Of a stretch of 64,000 nucleotides of DNA, positions 53,366-62,118 are shown in pieces. Origin of the DNA: CAVQND01 sp964653485 (lineage in GTDB: Bacteria > Verrucomicrobiota > Verrucomicrobiia > Limisphaerales > UBA8199); assembly GCA_964653485.1 (NCBI GenBank), contig CAZZFF010000002.1, positions 62,001 through 126,000 of the forward strand, read 5' to 3'. The translations under genes were made by a program, and so were the position numbers. The notes under the pieces were generated by a model. It made no database searches. It saw only the letters and a list, made by a program, of their open reading frames with translations, and was not told where the DNA came from. How positions within the stretch are numbered: the stretch's first letter is position 1; every line of letters starts with the position of its first letter.

Positions 53366-54667
53366 ATGCTGGATATCAAGCTGATCCGGGAGAGGCCGGA
53401 GTTTGTGCGGCAACGCCTCGCCTTCCGCGGGGCGGGGGATGAGAGCCGCATTGATGAATTGCTCAGGCTCGACGAGCAGCGGCGCGAGGCGCTGCGGGAG
53501 GTCGAGTTGCTGAAGGCGCAGCGCAACCGGGTTTCCAAGGAAATCGGGGCGCTTATGGGGCAGAAGAAGTTCCCCGAGGCGGAGGCCCGAAAGAAGGAGA
53601 CGCGGGAGCTGGGCGAGCGGATAGCGCAGTTGGACCAGACGGCGGCGGCGGCAGAAGCGGCCCGGGGGCAGTTGATGCTCCGGCTGCCGAACCTGCCTCA
53701 CGAATCGGTGCCGCCAGGCAAGAGCGCCCAGGACAACCCGGTCGTTCGCCTTCACTTGGAGAAGCCGGTCTTCCCGTTTCAGCCCAAATCGCACGTCGAG
53801 CTTTGCGAGAGCCTCCGGCTCGTGGATTTCGCCCGGGCGGCGAAGCTCTCGGGCAGCGGTTTTGTCCTTTTCACCCACTGGGGCGCCCGGCTCGAACGGG
53901 CCCTCATCCAGTTCCTCCTCGACCTTCACACCCGCGAGCATGGATATACGGAAATTTCGCCTCCGTTCATGGTTGGACCCCAATGCCTGGAGGGGGTGGG
54001 GCAATTCCCGAAGTTCGCCGACCAGTATTACGCCGTGCAAGAGGGCCTGGATGCCGCCACGCTGGGCAGGCTCTATCTCATCCCGACGGCCGAGACACCG
54101 GTGGCCAACCTGCACCGCGAGGAAATCCTCGCGGAGCGGCAGTTGCCGATTTGTTACTGCGCCTACACCCCATGCTTCCGCGGGGAGGCCGGCGCGGCGG
54201 GCGTCGGAACCCGCGGCATGATCCGGGTGCATCAGTTCGACAAGGTAGAACTCATCAAGATCGTCGCGCCTGAGCACGGGTACGAGGAGCACGAGAAGAT
54301 GCTGGCGGACGCCGAGGCGGTCTTGAAAGCGCTGGGCCTGCATTACCGGGTCGTTCTGCTCTGCTCGGGCGACATGGGATTCTCGAGCGCCAAGACCTAC
54401 GACATCGAGGTCTGGGCGCCCGGCCAGGGAAGCTATCTGGAGGTCTCCAGCGTGTCCAATTGCGAGGATTTCCAGGCGCGCCGCATGAACCTCCGGTTCA
54501 AGACCGAGGCGGGTGAGAACCGGTTTCCGCACCTCTTGAACGGGAGCGGCACCGCTTTGGCGCGGCTGTTCGTGGCGCTTGTCGAGACGTACCAGCAGGC
54601 CGACGGGAGTCTCCTCATTCCCCCTCCGCTGCGAGACTATCTCAAGGCCGAAAGGATTTGCGCTTGA
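53366..54667 (+). CDS. serS: Seryl-tRNA synthetase
   Basis: 433 residues; class II synthetase charging tRNA-Ser. N-terminal coiled-coil arm (residues 30-110, ELLKAQRNRVSKEIGALMGQ), motif 2 in YCAYTPCFRGEAGAAGVGTRGMIRVHQFDKVEL split over residues 260-295, and motif 3 GSGTALARLFVALVETYQ. Complete. Its TGA overlaps the TTG start of glgA. Confidence 0.98.
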   Translation: MLDIKLIRERPEFVRQRLAFRGAGDESRIDELLRLDEQRREALREVELLKAQRNRVSKEIGALMGQKKFPEAEARKKETRELGERIAQLDQTAAAAEAARGQLMLRLPNLPHESVPPGKSAQDNPVVRLHLEKPVFPFQPKSHVELCESLRLVDFARAAKLSGSGFVLFTHWGARLERALIQFLLDLHTREHGYTEISPPFMVGPQCLEGVGQFPKFADQYYAVQEGLDAATLGRLYLIPTAETPVANLHREEILAERQLPICYCAYTPCFRGEAGAAGVGTRGMIRVHQFDKVELIKIVAPEHGYEEHEKMLADAEAVLKALGLHYRVVLLCSGDMGFSSAKTYDIEVWAPGQGSYLEVSSVSNCEDFQARRMNLRFKTEAGENRFPHLLNGSGTALARLFVALVETYQQADGSLLIPPPLRDYLKAERICA

Positions 54668-56127
54668 GGCTCCTCCTGGCCAGCAGCGAAGTCCATCCGT
54701 ATTCAAAAACCGGCGGGTTGGCCGACATGGCGGGGGCATTGGGCAAGGCCCTGGCGCAGGCCGGGCACCGCGTTGGGGTCGTCACGCCTCTTTATCTCGG
54801 GGTCCGCGAGCGATTTGGCGCGCTTAAGCCGCTGAGTTTGCCCCTGGACCTTCCACTCGGCCTGGATCGGTTCCGCGCCGAGGTCTGGACCTTGGAGCCG
54901 CAGCCGGGCTTGACCGTCTATTTCATCGATCAACCCGAGTTTTATCAGCGGTCCTCGCTTTACCAGGCCCACGGGGTGGATTACCCGGACAACGCCCAGA
55001 GGTTTCTGTTTTTCTCGAAAGCGATCACGCATCTTGGGCTGCACTTGGACTGGGAACCGGAGGTGCTCCACCTCAATGACTGGCAGACGGGGTTTGCGGC
55101 GCTCTTCATTCGGCATCAGCGGCGTCAACCCGGGGCCAAGCACGGCCCGGCCACTTGCATGACCGTCCACAACCTTGCGTACCAGGGCCAGTTCCCGCCC
55201 GGCCAGTATGCCCTGGCCAACCTGCCTTGGGACTATTTCACCCCTGAGGGCGTTGAATTCTATGGGCAGGTCAATTGCCTGAAAGCCGGCATCGCCTTCG
55301 CCGATGTTGTCACCACTGTCAGCCCCGCCTACGCCCGGGAAATCACTACCGACCAATTCGGCTGCGGCTTGGATGGGCTATTGCGCCGGCGGCAGGACGC
55401 CCTTTTCGGCATACTCAACGGGGTCGACTACGAGGAGTGGGACAGCTCCCACGACCCTTCTATCCCTCACCCCTACAGTCTCCAGGACCTCGGCGGCAAG
55501 TCGGCCGACAAACTCGAATTACAGAAGGAACTCGGGCTCCCGCCCAACCCGGCGGCGCCCCTCTTCGCCAACATCGGACGGCTCGTCGAGCAAAAAGGGG
55601 TCGACATCCTCCTGGGCGCCCTCGAAGAGATGCTCAGCGCCGATCTCCAATTCGTCCTGCTGGGCACTGGCAGCCCCAAGTTCGAGCAGGCCTGCCAGGA
55701 ACTCGCCCGGCGGTTTCCCTCGCGGGTCGCGGTGCGGATTGGTTTCGACGAGCGCCTCTCGCACCGCATCGAAGCCGGGTGCGACTTCTTCCTGATGCCT
55801 TCCTGCTTCGAGCCGTGCGGCCTCAACCAAATGTACGCCCTGCGCTACGGCGCAATCCCCATCGTCCGAGCCACCGGCGGATTGAACGATACCGTGGTGG
55901 ACGCGAGAGAGGATGCGTCGCGCGCCAACGGGATCAAGTTTGGCGAGTACTCCGCCCAAGCTCTTGCGAAGGCCATCCGCAAGGCCCTCGCGCTGTTCCA
56001 CGAGCCGGAGGCCCTCGCCCATTTCCGCGCCAACGCGATGACGGCCGATTTCTCCTGGGCCTGCACCTCCGACCATTACGTCGCCGCCTACAAGAGGGCG
56101 ATGGCGTTGCATTCAGCGGCATTATAG
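54664..56127 (+). CDS. glgA: Glycogen/starch synthase (ADP-glucose type, GT5)
   Basis: 487 residues starting at TTG 54664 (MRLLLASSEVHPYSKTGGLAD), which overlaps the serS stop as TTGA; an upstream TTG at 54658 is also open. KTGGLAD is the ADP-glucose-binding loop; HLNDWQTGFAALF, NIGRLVEQKGVDIL, and MPSCFEPCGLNQMYALRYGAIP carry the GT-B acceptor and donor-site residues, including the EPCGLNQ glutamate. Makes alpha-1,4-glucan for carbon storage. Coupling to serS looks incidental. Confidence 0.96.
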   Translation: MRLLLASSEVHPYSKTGGLADMAGALGKALAQAGHRVGVVTPLYLGVRERFGALKPLSLPLDLPLGLDRFRAEVWTLEPQPGLTVYFIDQPEFYQRSSLYQAHGVDYPDNAQRFLFFSKAITHLGLHLDWEPEVLHLNDWQTGFAALFIRHQRRQPGAKHGPATCMTVHNLAYQGQFPPGQYALANLPWDYFTPEGVEFYGQVNCLKAGIAFADVVTTVSPAYAREITTDQFGCGLDGLLRRRQDALFGILNGVDYEEWDSSHDPSIPHPYSLQDLGGKSADKLELQKELGLPPNPAAPLFANIGRLVEQKGVDILLGALEEMLSADLQFVLLGTGSPKFEQACQELARRFPSRVAVRIGFDERLSHRIEAGCDFFLMPSCFEPCGLNQMYALRYGAIPIVRATGGLNDTVVDAREDASRANGIKFGEYSAQALAKAIRKALALFHEPEALAHFRANAMTADFSWACTSDHYVAAYKRAMALHSAAL

Positions 56128-56191
56128 TGCTCGTGATGGACACCGTTGCATCGCCTGGCCTGCCGGCAGGCGGCCGCCATGCCGGGGCCGG

Positions 56192-57139
56192 TCAACGGCT
56201 GGGGGCCAAGGCGGCGCGGAGTTCGGCGAGGTTGCGGCGCATGGCCTGGAGGTAATCGCCCGCGGTGGGCCGGTTGCCGCAGGTCTCGAAGACGACGAGC
56301 CGGATGCCGCGCTTTTGCAGTTCGGCGCGGACCGCCGGCAGCGGCTCTTCTTCCCAAAGCATCAGCGTGCCGGGATGGCCGGCGCGGAGGGCGTCGAACG
56401 CCGCCCATTGGGCGTCAGGCACCGGCTCATCCGGTTCCCAGTGGACACTGAACAAGGCCCAGTGGTAGCGGCGAGCCAGGTAAGCGTACACGGGATGCGA
56501 GGCCAGCAGCGGCGCGCCGGCCAACCGCGCGGAGAGGTCGCGCAAGTCCTGGTCCAGGGCCAGGAGGTCGCGGCGCAATTCCTGGCCGCGTTGCCGAATG
56601 GCCGCCTCCCCGTCCGGGAGCAGCCGCTCCAGGGCCGAAGCGGCCGTTTCCGCCTGGCGAATGGCCAGCAACGGGTCGAGCCAGGTGTTGTAATCAATGT
56701 TCCCGTGGCTGTGCATTCCCTGCGGACCATGGCTGTGCGTAATGACTTCGGGGAACATCAGCCACTCTGCCTTGAATCCCGCCGATGTGTCCGCCTGCGA
56801 CGCCAGCGGCAGCGACGTTGTGTTGACCCATTTCTCGAAATCCGCGCCGTTCAACAGGATCAGGTCGGCCTGTTGATATTGGCGGATCACCTTCCTGCCC
56901 GGCCGCCAAAAGACCGGGTCCTCGTTAGGCGGGGCTGGGAAAAGGACCTCCGCGCGGTCGCCCGCCAGTCGCTGGGCGAAATAGAACAGCGGATAGCTCG
57001 TCGTGCAGACCCGCGGGCGGCGCGGCGCAGGGACCGACGCCTGGTCCACGCGCGGATGGCAAGCCGGCAACGCCAGGAGCAACAGGAACGCTGACAGAAA
57101 ACAGCGCGCGCCTTCAACCGCAACGCGGTTGTGTAACAA
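56192..57139 (-). CDS. ZnuA-like metal-binding lipoprotein (ABC transporter substrate-binding protein)
   Basis: Cluster 9 substrate-binding family (zinc/manganese). Mature sequence begins after FLLLLALPAC (lipobox). Metal-site pattern: ILLNGADFEKWV, a His-rich loop HSHGPQGMHSHG, NTWLDPLLAIRQAETAASAL, LLASHPVYAYLARRY and FETCGN. The start is uncertain: TTG 57139 gives a 315-residue lipoprotein with a short N-terminus, but lies inside a dispersed repeat; ATG 57301 would add 54 residues encoded by the repeat. No ZnuB/ZnuC type permease or ATPase is adjacent; upstream is an orphan HicB, then a FtsX/LolD-type pair. The family binds Zn, Mn or Fe; Zn is the best guess from the His loop. Confidence 0.8.
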   Translation of the reverse strand: MLHNRVAVEGARCFLSAFLLLLALPACHPRVDQASVPAPRRPRVCTTSYPLFYFAQRLAGDRAEVLFPAPPNEDPVFWRPGRKVIRQYQQADLILLNGADFEKWVNTTSLPLASQADTSAGFKAEWLMFPEVITHSHGPQGMHSHGNIDYNTWLDPLLAIRQAETAASALERLLPDGEAAIRQRGQELRRDLLALDQDLRDLSARLAGAPLLASHPVYAYLARRYHWALFSVHWEPDEPVPDAQWAAFDALRAGHPGTLMLWEEEPLPAVRAELQKRGIRLVVFETCGNRPTAGDYLQAMRRNLAELRAALAPSR

Positions 57140-57275
57140 AGCCCAGGGTTGGACCGAAGGGACAACCTTGGGTAACGGTGATGGAGAGGCTTTCAGCCCC
57201 AACGGGGTGGGGGCCTGCGGGTAACGCAGGGGACGGGTCTTGCGGCCACCGGGCCGCAACCCCTTTAGGTTGATG
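57125..57275. repeat. Dispersed hairpin-rich repeat in the 5' end of the ZnuA-like gene
   Basis: A run of small inverted repeats: CCCAGGGTTG...CAACCTTGGG (57141-57172), CCTGCGGGTAACGCAGG (near 57213) and GCGGCCACCGGGCCGC (near 57243), with CCCCAACGGGG and CAACCCC...GGTTG. Such strings are typical of mobile intergenic repeats in related genomes (memory). It is open in the frame of the ZnuA-like gene and separates it from hicB. Confidence 0.65.
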
Positions 57276-57317
57276 GGCACCGCCGCTCCGCCTTTGAGCA
57301 TGTCTCGGATTTCAGCG

Positions 57318-57590
57318 TCAGTCACAGAGAGAAGCAAACCTCTCGACCGTCATGCCACTCGCTCGAATCAGGCTCCGCAGTGTCCCACGAGCCACCTCCA
57401 CTTGGCTGGTCTCAACCGTCAATGGCATCCCTCGTTCCGCCCGCACTTCCAAACAACCCATTATGGCTTCTTTGATATTCGCTAACGCTTCGGGCTTCGT
57501 CTTGCCTTGGCTGACGCAACCCGGAATCGAGGGGCACTCGACCACCCAGGCGCCGTCCTCATCTCGATCCATTGTCACCAGGAATGTCAT
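57318..57590 (-). CDS. HicB-family antitoxin fused to a HicA-like tail (orphan)
   Basis: 90 residues from MTFLVTMDRDEDG (ATG 57590). Residues 1-62 are a HicB antitoxin N-domain: GAWVVECPSIPGCVSQGKTKPEALANIKEAI. In place of the usual HicB C-terminal DNA-binding part, residues about 67-90 read ARGTLRSLIRASGMTVERFASL, which strongly resembles the last helix of HicA toxins (GTLRxILRQAGLTVEEF). No complete hicA is found on either side, so a deletion within a hicB-hicA pair may have joined the two ends. HicA's catalytic His region is missing, so no toxin activity is expected. Confidence 0.78.
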   Translation of the reverse strand: MTFLVTMDRDEDGAWVVECPSIPGCVSQGKTKPEALANIKEAIMGCLEVRAERGMPLTVETSQVEVARGTLRSLIRASGMTVERFASLCD

Positions 57591-57654
57591 CGTCAACATT
57601 GTACCTTCCGTTCTGGCTCCGGCAACCTCCTTGTTTCCTGAACAGAACCACAGT

Positions 57655-58818
57655 TTACCATAACGACACCAGGGCGAGTGTGATTTCCCTGCCGAGGAGC
57701 GCGAGCGCCGCGCTCACCAGGCCGATGGCGGCCAATTCCGTCGTCACGAGCCTGGCCATCAGGCCGCGGGCGCAGCCCAAACGAAACATCGTCTCCATTT
57801 CCGGCCGGCGCAGACGCACGGACAACACCACCACCAGCACGAGGAACAGGGCGGTCGCCGCCGCCACCAGGGCGGCATTGGCGTCAAAAAAGCGTTTGAT
57901 GCGGAAGACCAGGCCGAGCAACTCCTCGACTACGCCGCGGGCTTCGAGGATTTGGACCGTCGCGTCGGGGCCTTGGTAGCGGCCGCGGAGCAGGGCGGCG
58001 GACTTCTCGTCGTTCGCCACCGGCAGGATGGCTGACACCGGGAAATCCGCGGGGTCGCCATGGTAATGAATCGTCGAGATGTTTTGCGGCGTGACTTCCG
58101 TGACCTCGGGAAGGGCGGCGTTGGCGGTGACGTTTGTCGCGTTGCGGCTCAACACAAGGTTTGCGTCGGCGTTGGTTCCGGTGATGTCGGAATGGCCGTG
58201 GGCCAGACCTTCGATGAGCCAGGCTGTCTTGAGGTCGACGAAGACCGCGGCGTCATCGGGGGTGCGGGCCGGGGCGAGCACGCCCACAACGCGGAGGTTG
58301 ACGGGGTAGGAGCCGGCGATGTCGAAGAGGTTCTCCGGGTCGGTCATGAGGCGGTCGCCGGGGGCGAGGTTCAAAGAGGCGGCGGCCTGGGCGCCGAGCA
58401 CGCAGTCGCCCATGGAGAGGAGTTGCTCGCCGCGGGCCATGCGGAGGTGGCGGAAGGCGAAGTAATCGAGCGTGGTTCCAACGATGGGCGCGCGCCGGGC
58501 GGTGTAGCGCGCATAGAGGGGAATAGGCCGGGCGTAGCCGGTATCGCGGATGGCCGCGACATCGGCCATCTTGAGCAACCGCGGCACGCGGCCGCGGAAG
58601 TAGAGCGCGTGGAGGACCAGATCGAAGCGGCTGCCCAGGCCGCCCGCCACGAGGGGCGTAGCGGCGGCGCGCTGGACCAGACCGGCCTGGTAGCGGGCGA
58701 CCAGGCCGTTGACGGCCAGGGGCAGGTAGAGGGTCACGGCCAGGCCGAAGATGAGAATGACCGATTGCAGGCGGTTGAACCGGAGCGACTGCCAGGCGAG
58801 GAAACAGACCTGTCTCAT
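57655..58818 (-). CDS. FtsX-family ABC transporter permease
   Basis: 387 residues: MRQVCFLAWQSLRFNRLQSVILIFGLAVTLYLPL (first helix), a periplasmic domain of about 260 residues, then three C-terminal helices (ALVAAATALFLVLVVVLSV, LVTTELAAIGLVSAALALL). Four-helix FtsX/LolC/MacB architecture. The start overlaps the ATPase gene by 4 bases (ATGA). Such pairs move lipoproteins or act as mechanotransducers; a metal link is suggested only by neighbours. Confidence 0.86.
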   Translation of the reverse strand: MRQVCFLAWQSLRFNRLQSVILIFGLAVTLYLPLAVNGLVARYQAGLVQRAAATPLVAGGLGSRFDLVLHALYFRGRVPRLLKMADVAAIRDTGYARPIPLYARYTARRAPIVGTTLDYFAFRHLRMARGEQLLSMGDCVLGAQAAASLNLAPGDRLMTDPENLFDIAGSYPVNLRVVGVLAPARTPDDAAVFVDLKTAWLIEGLAHGHSDITGTNADANLVLSRNATNVTANAALPEVTEVTPQNISTIHYHGDPADFPVSAILPVANDEKSAALLRGRYQGPDATVQILEARGVVEELLGLVFRIKRFFDANAALVAAATALFLVLVVVLSVRLRRPEMETMFRLGCARGLMARLVTTELAAIGLVSAALALLGREITLALVSLW

Positions 58819-59471
58819 CGCGATACCTCCGCCAGGTGAATCGCCCGGTCAAATCGGCCGAGCAGGCCCGTATCGTGCGTGACCATCAAGAGGGTGGCTC
58901 GGGCGCGGGCGCATTGCTCGAACAGGACTTCCAGGACGCGCGTTTTGGCGGCCGGGTCCAGGTTGCCGGTCGGCTCGTCGGCCAGCAAGCACCTGGGCCG
59001 GGCCAGGAGGGCGCGGCAGAGGGCGGCGCGCTGTTTCTCGCCTTGGGAGAGGCGGCCGGGCCGATGCGTGAGCCGGTGATCGATGCCCGTTTCCCTGGCA
59101 AGCCGCAGGGCGCGCTCGCGCACATCGCCGGTAAGCCTCAATGCGGGATTGATGCGGTAGGGCAGCAGGATGTTCTCGAATACATCGAGGTATTCGAGGA
59201 GCTGGAAATCCTGGAAGACCAGGCCGAGGGCCGCGATGCGGAAGGCGCGCCGCCCGGCGTCGTTCAGGAGCGGTGGTTGGATGTCGCCGACTACAATCTT
59301 CCCCTGGTCCGGCACGAGGATGCCGGCCAGGAGGTGGAGCAGGGTCGTCTTGCCCGAACCGCTGGGGCCGGCCAGGGCCACCTTCTCGCCGTCGGCGACA
59401 GACAACTCGGGCACGCGCAGGGTGAACGTCGAGCGCGGATAATGAAAAACCAGATTCTCAACGGCGATCAT
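58815..59471 (-). CDS. ABC transporter ATP-binding protein (LolD/MacB type)
   Basis: 218 residues from MIAVENLVFHYP (ATG 59471). Walker A GPSGSGKTT, Q-loop QDFQLLEYLDV, signature LSQGEKQRAALCRALL, Walker B CLLADEPTGNLD, and H-loop VTHD. Partner of the FtsX-type permease. Preceded by the 595-residue exported protein with a 51-base gap. Confidence 0.94.
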   Translation of the reverse strand: MIAVENLVFHYPRSTFTLRVPELSVADGEKVALAGPSGSGKTTLLHLLAGILVPDQGKIVVGDIQPPLLNDAGRRAFRIAALGLVFQDFQLLEYLDVFENILLPYRINPALRLTGDVRERALRLARETGIDHRLTHRPGRLSQGEKQRAALCRALLARPRCLLADEPTGNLDPAAKTRVLEVLFEQCARARATLLMVTHDTGLLGRFDRAIHLAEVSR

Positions 59472-59522
59472 GATCGTTCGCCGCCGCAAAGCCTATTGCT
59501 CAAGTTAGGTTGCATCGGCCCC

Positions 59523-61307
59523 TCAGAATTTCCGCACGGTCAAAAAGTAACCGATGCGCTCCTGCTTGCCCGGCTCCAGGCCGGTGATCTTCCAGGCCCC
59601 GGCGGCGCGGGTGATGCGAAGGAGGGCCTCATAAGCGTTGATGCGGGTATGGATATGCCCCCAATGCTCGACGGTGCCGGTCACGCGCCACTTGACCCGG
59701 GCGGCAAAGGCGCCGGACTGGACGTTGCTGATGCGGGTTTCGAGCGGCTCGACGCGTTGGACGCGCGCGACGGCGCCGCCTTGTTCCTGCATGAGCAAAC
59801 CGGCGTGGATTTTCAGATAGGTGTCCGCCAGCAACTCACCCTGCACGCTGCGGGCCAGGGCGTCGTAGATGACCTTTTCGTCGCGGTAATCGAAGGCGCG
59901 GTAAATGTTTTTCAACAAGGTCTCGGCGATGGTGGCTCGGGTGGCATCATCCGGCTCGCGGGTCCGCACCGGGGCTATTTCCGGCAGCGGCGGGGTGCCT
60001 GGGTTGTTCCAAGTGAGCGTGGTCTGGTAGGGGGTGAAGCGGGCGCGACTGGCTTCCTGGCCGGCGACGAGCGCGGCGCGCGCGCCCAGCACCCGTTCGT
60101 TAAACAAGTCCCAGGTGATGTCCACTCTGCGGGGCAGGCCCTTGGTGCTGTAGGTGAGGATGGCGCCCACGCGGGCGGTCCAAGCACTAAGGCGGCTCGG
60201 CTCGGCGGCCAAGGCGAAGTCCTTGAAATCGACGCCGTAGAAATCGAGCCGCGGCACCAGAGGCGAGACCTCGATGCCGTCAATGACCACTTTGTTGCGG
60301 CCGCGAAAGAACTCTTTTACGGCCGGCATCGCGGCTTGCTGCTCGGCCACATCGAGGAAATTGGTGTCTTTGCGCGGCACTTGCATCCAGGTCTCCAAGG
60401 TAAGCAAGGGCAGGAGGATTTCGACGCGGACTTCGGCCTGTTCGATATAAACGAAGGCATAAACAGAGCCGTAGCTTTCGATGCCCATGTTGCGGGGGGC
60501 CTGGGTATCGGAGGCGTTGGGCGCCGCCGGGCCTTGGGGCTGCGGCGGGGCGCCGGACCAATCGAACGCATACGTTTGGACCTCGCCCTCGCCCGTCAGG
60601 GTCACAGGCGGCCGCGGTTCGGCGCCGGCCTGGTTGACGGTCAGTTGCAGCACGGAGGGCAGGAACGAGCCGCCTGTGCTGCCGATCCTCTGCTGGAAGG
60701 TCAAGTATTCGGGCGGTTTGGCCGCCGGATAGAGGAGGTGATAGGCCACCTTGGTCTGCATCAAGTCCTCGACCAACACACCGCGCTCGGGCAGGACAGG
60801 GGCCTCGACGCTGGCCACCTTGCCCGGCAACAATTGCCCTTCGCGGTCGCGAATCATGAAATCGCGCAGCAATAGCTGGCCATGCTTGCTCATGCCTTCC
60901 CGCAGGTTGGCCCGTGAAATGAAATTGTCCCGGTCGGGCGTGTAGCCGTAAAGCATCACGAAATCCTCGCACATGACCTCGACGCGGGCGGAGACGGCGT
61001 TGCTGCTCACCTGGACGGTCGCGCTGATGAGAGAAATCGGGTGAGACCATGTGGGACCCGCCCCGAGGAGGAACAAACACAGAAACCAGAGGCGGGCGGG
61101 GCGGGAAATCCGAAACCCGAGAGGTGGTTGCGGAATCGACCGCGGAGAACGCAAAGAACGCAAAGACCTGAAAAAACCAAGGCACTTCTTTGCGATCTCT
61201 GCGCTCTTTGCGGTTAATCCGTAAGTCTGCAACTGGCTCCTGAAATCCGAAATCCGAAACCGGAGGTCCGGAACCAACCTAAGAATGCTCGGAAGCTCGA
61301 GGCTCAT
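59523..61307 (-). CDS. Large exported protein of unknown function, N-terminus extended by repeats
   Basis: 594 residues from the ATG at 61307, which overlaps the stop of the QueG-like gene (ATGA). Residues 1-65 translate repeat DNA (DLRFRISDF and a LRSLRSPRS stretch). The signal peptide then appears: ARLWFLCLFLLGAGPTWSHP. The mature part starts SHPISLISATVQVSSNAVSARVEV, which faintly recalls the N-domains of HupE/UreJ-type proteins, and is otherwise unfamiliar; it ends YFLTVRKF. No methionine lies between repeat and signal. The next genes are the ABC ATPase and permease, so it may be their periplasmic partner (inference). Confidence 0.72.
   Translation of the reverse strand: MSLELPSILRLVPDLRFRISDFRSQLQTYGLTAKSAEIAKKCLGFFRSLRSLRSPRSIPQPPLGFRISRPARLWFLCLFLLGAGPTWSHPISLISATVQVSSNAVSARVEVMCEDFVMLYGYTPDRDNFISRANLREGMSKHGQLLLRDFMIRDREGQLLPGKVASVEAPVLPERGVLVEDLMQTKVAYHLLYPAAKPPEYLTFQQRIGSTGGSFLPSVLQLTVNQAGAEPRPPVTLTGEGEVQTYAFDWSGAPPQPQGPAAPNASDTQAPRNMGIESYGSVYAFVYIEQAEVRVEILLPLLTLETWMQVPRKDTNFLDVAEQQAAMPAVKEFFRGRNKVVIDGIEVSPLVPRLDFYGVDFKDFALAAEPSRLSAWTARVGAILTYSTKGLPRRVDITWDLFNERVLGARAALVAGQEASRARFTPYQTTLTWNNPGTPPLPEIAPVRTREPDDATRATIAETLLKNIYRAFDYRDEKVIYDALARSVQGELLADTYLKIHAGLLMQEQGGAVARVQRVEPLETRISNVQSGAFAARVKWRVTGTVEHWGHIHTRINAYEALLRITRAAGAWKITGLEPGKQERIGYFLTVRKF
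61080..61265. repeat. Composite repeat: CGCAAAG inverted repeat within AATCCGAA units
   Basis: Arms AGAACGCAAAGAACGCAAAG (61146-61165) and TTCTTTGCG...CTCTTTGCGG (61187-61212) form an inverted repeat around 20 bases. On either side lie GGAAATCCGAAACC (61105-61118) and GAAATCCGAAATCCGAAAC (61242-61260), the same units as in the blocks at 50.3 and 52.1 kb. The whole sits inside the 5' end of the exported protein gene. Confidence 0.75.
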
Positions 61308-62035
61308 TCGTTCTTCGCCCTTAGGTTCCGGCCCCGTCTTCTTCCGAAGGGACACACGCTGACGCAGACCCCGCACACTCGCGCGGCGAGGTCGAGCCGG
61401 GTCTCGAACTCTGAGGCCGTTTCCACGCATCGGCTGACGCGCAGCACGTCTTCGCGGCGCTCGTACTGTTGTTCTGTCGGGGCGGCGCTGTTGATCGCGG
61501 CGGCGGGACAAGCCCGAACGCACTTGACGCACCTGCCGCACCTGTTCCTGAGAGGGATGTCCGGGACCAACGGCATGTCGGTCAGGACGGTTGCGAACCG
61601 GACGCGCGGACCGTGCTGTGGAGTGACGATCAGCAGGCTTTTGCCCTGCCAGCCCAGCCCCGCCATGCGGGCCACGGCCTTATGGGAGAGGCTGCCTAGA
61701 AAGTTCTGTTCATCCACAATTTCCGAGGCAGGAATGGCCCGGGCCGCAAACCGGCGCGCACACAGCCAGTTCACCAACTCGGCTGTGAGACGGTCCAGGG
61801 CGGCGTTCACAGCGCGGTAATGGCGCGCGTATTCAGGGGTGGGGCCGGTTTGGACGCCGTCAATGATGGTGTCCTCCAGGCGCAGAGCCACTGCCACCGC
61901 CCAGGTGTACGGCTCCAACAGAGCCGGCGGCAGGGCAGCCTGCGCCCGCTTGAAAGGCGCCAAGTCCGCCACGCCGACAAGATCGGCGCCCGCGGCTCGC
62001 GCGGCTGCCTTGAGTTCCTCGGCAGGCGTGATCAT
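61304..62035 (-). CDS. QueG-like double [4Fe-4S] protein
   Basis: 243 residues. Carries an N-terminal DUF1730-like part (ALRLEDTIIDGVQTGPTPEYARHY), GLGWQGKSLLIVTPQHGPRVRFATVLTD as in epoxyqueuosine reductases, and two clusters: CGRCVKCVRACP and CGVCVSVCPFG. It is shorter than QueG (about 350-380 residues) and lacks the HEAT-repeat C-terminus, so it may be a related corrinoid iron-sulfur reductase rather than true QueG. Its end overlaps the start of the exported protein gene by 4 bases. Confidence 0.82.
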   Translation of the reverse strand: MITPAEELKAAARAAGADLVGVADLAPFKRAQAALPPALLEPYTWAVAVALRLEDTIIDGVQTGPTPEYARHYRAVNAALDRLTAELVNWLCARRFAARAIPASEIVDEQNFLGSLSHKAVARMAGLGWQGKSLLIVTPQHGPRVRFATVLTDMPLVPDIPLRNRCGRCVKCVRACPAAAINSAAPTEQQYERREDVLRVSRCVETASEFETRLDLAARVCGVCVSVCPFGRRRGRNLRAKNE

Positions 62036-62118
62036 GGCACTGGAGTTCTTGTCAGATAAGCCAGTCGTTCACCCGCTGGATGCCTTACGAGCGGTCGGGC
62101 GGTTGTCCGCCGGTTGCG

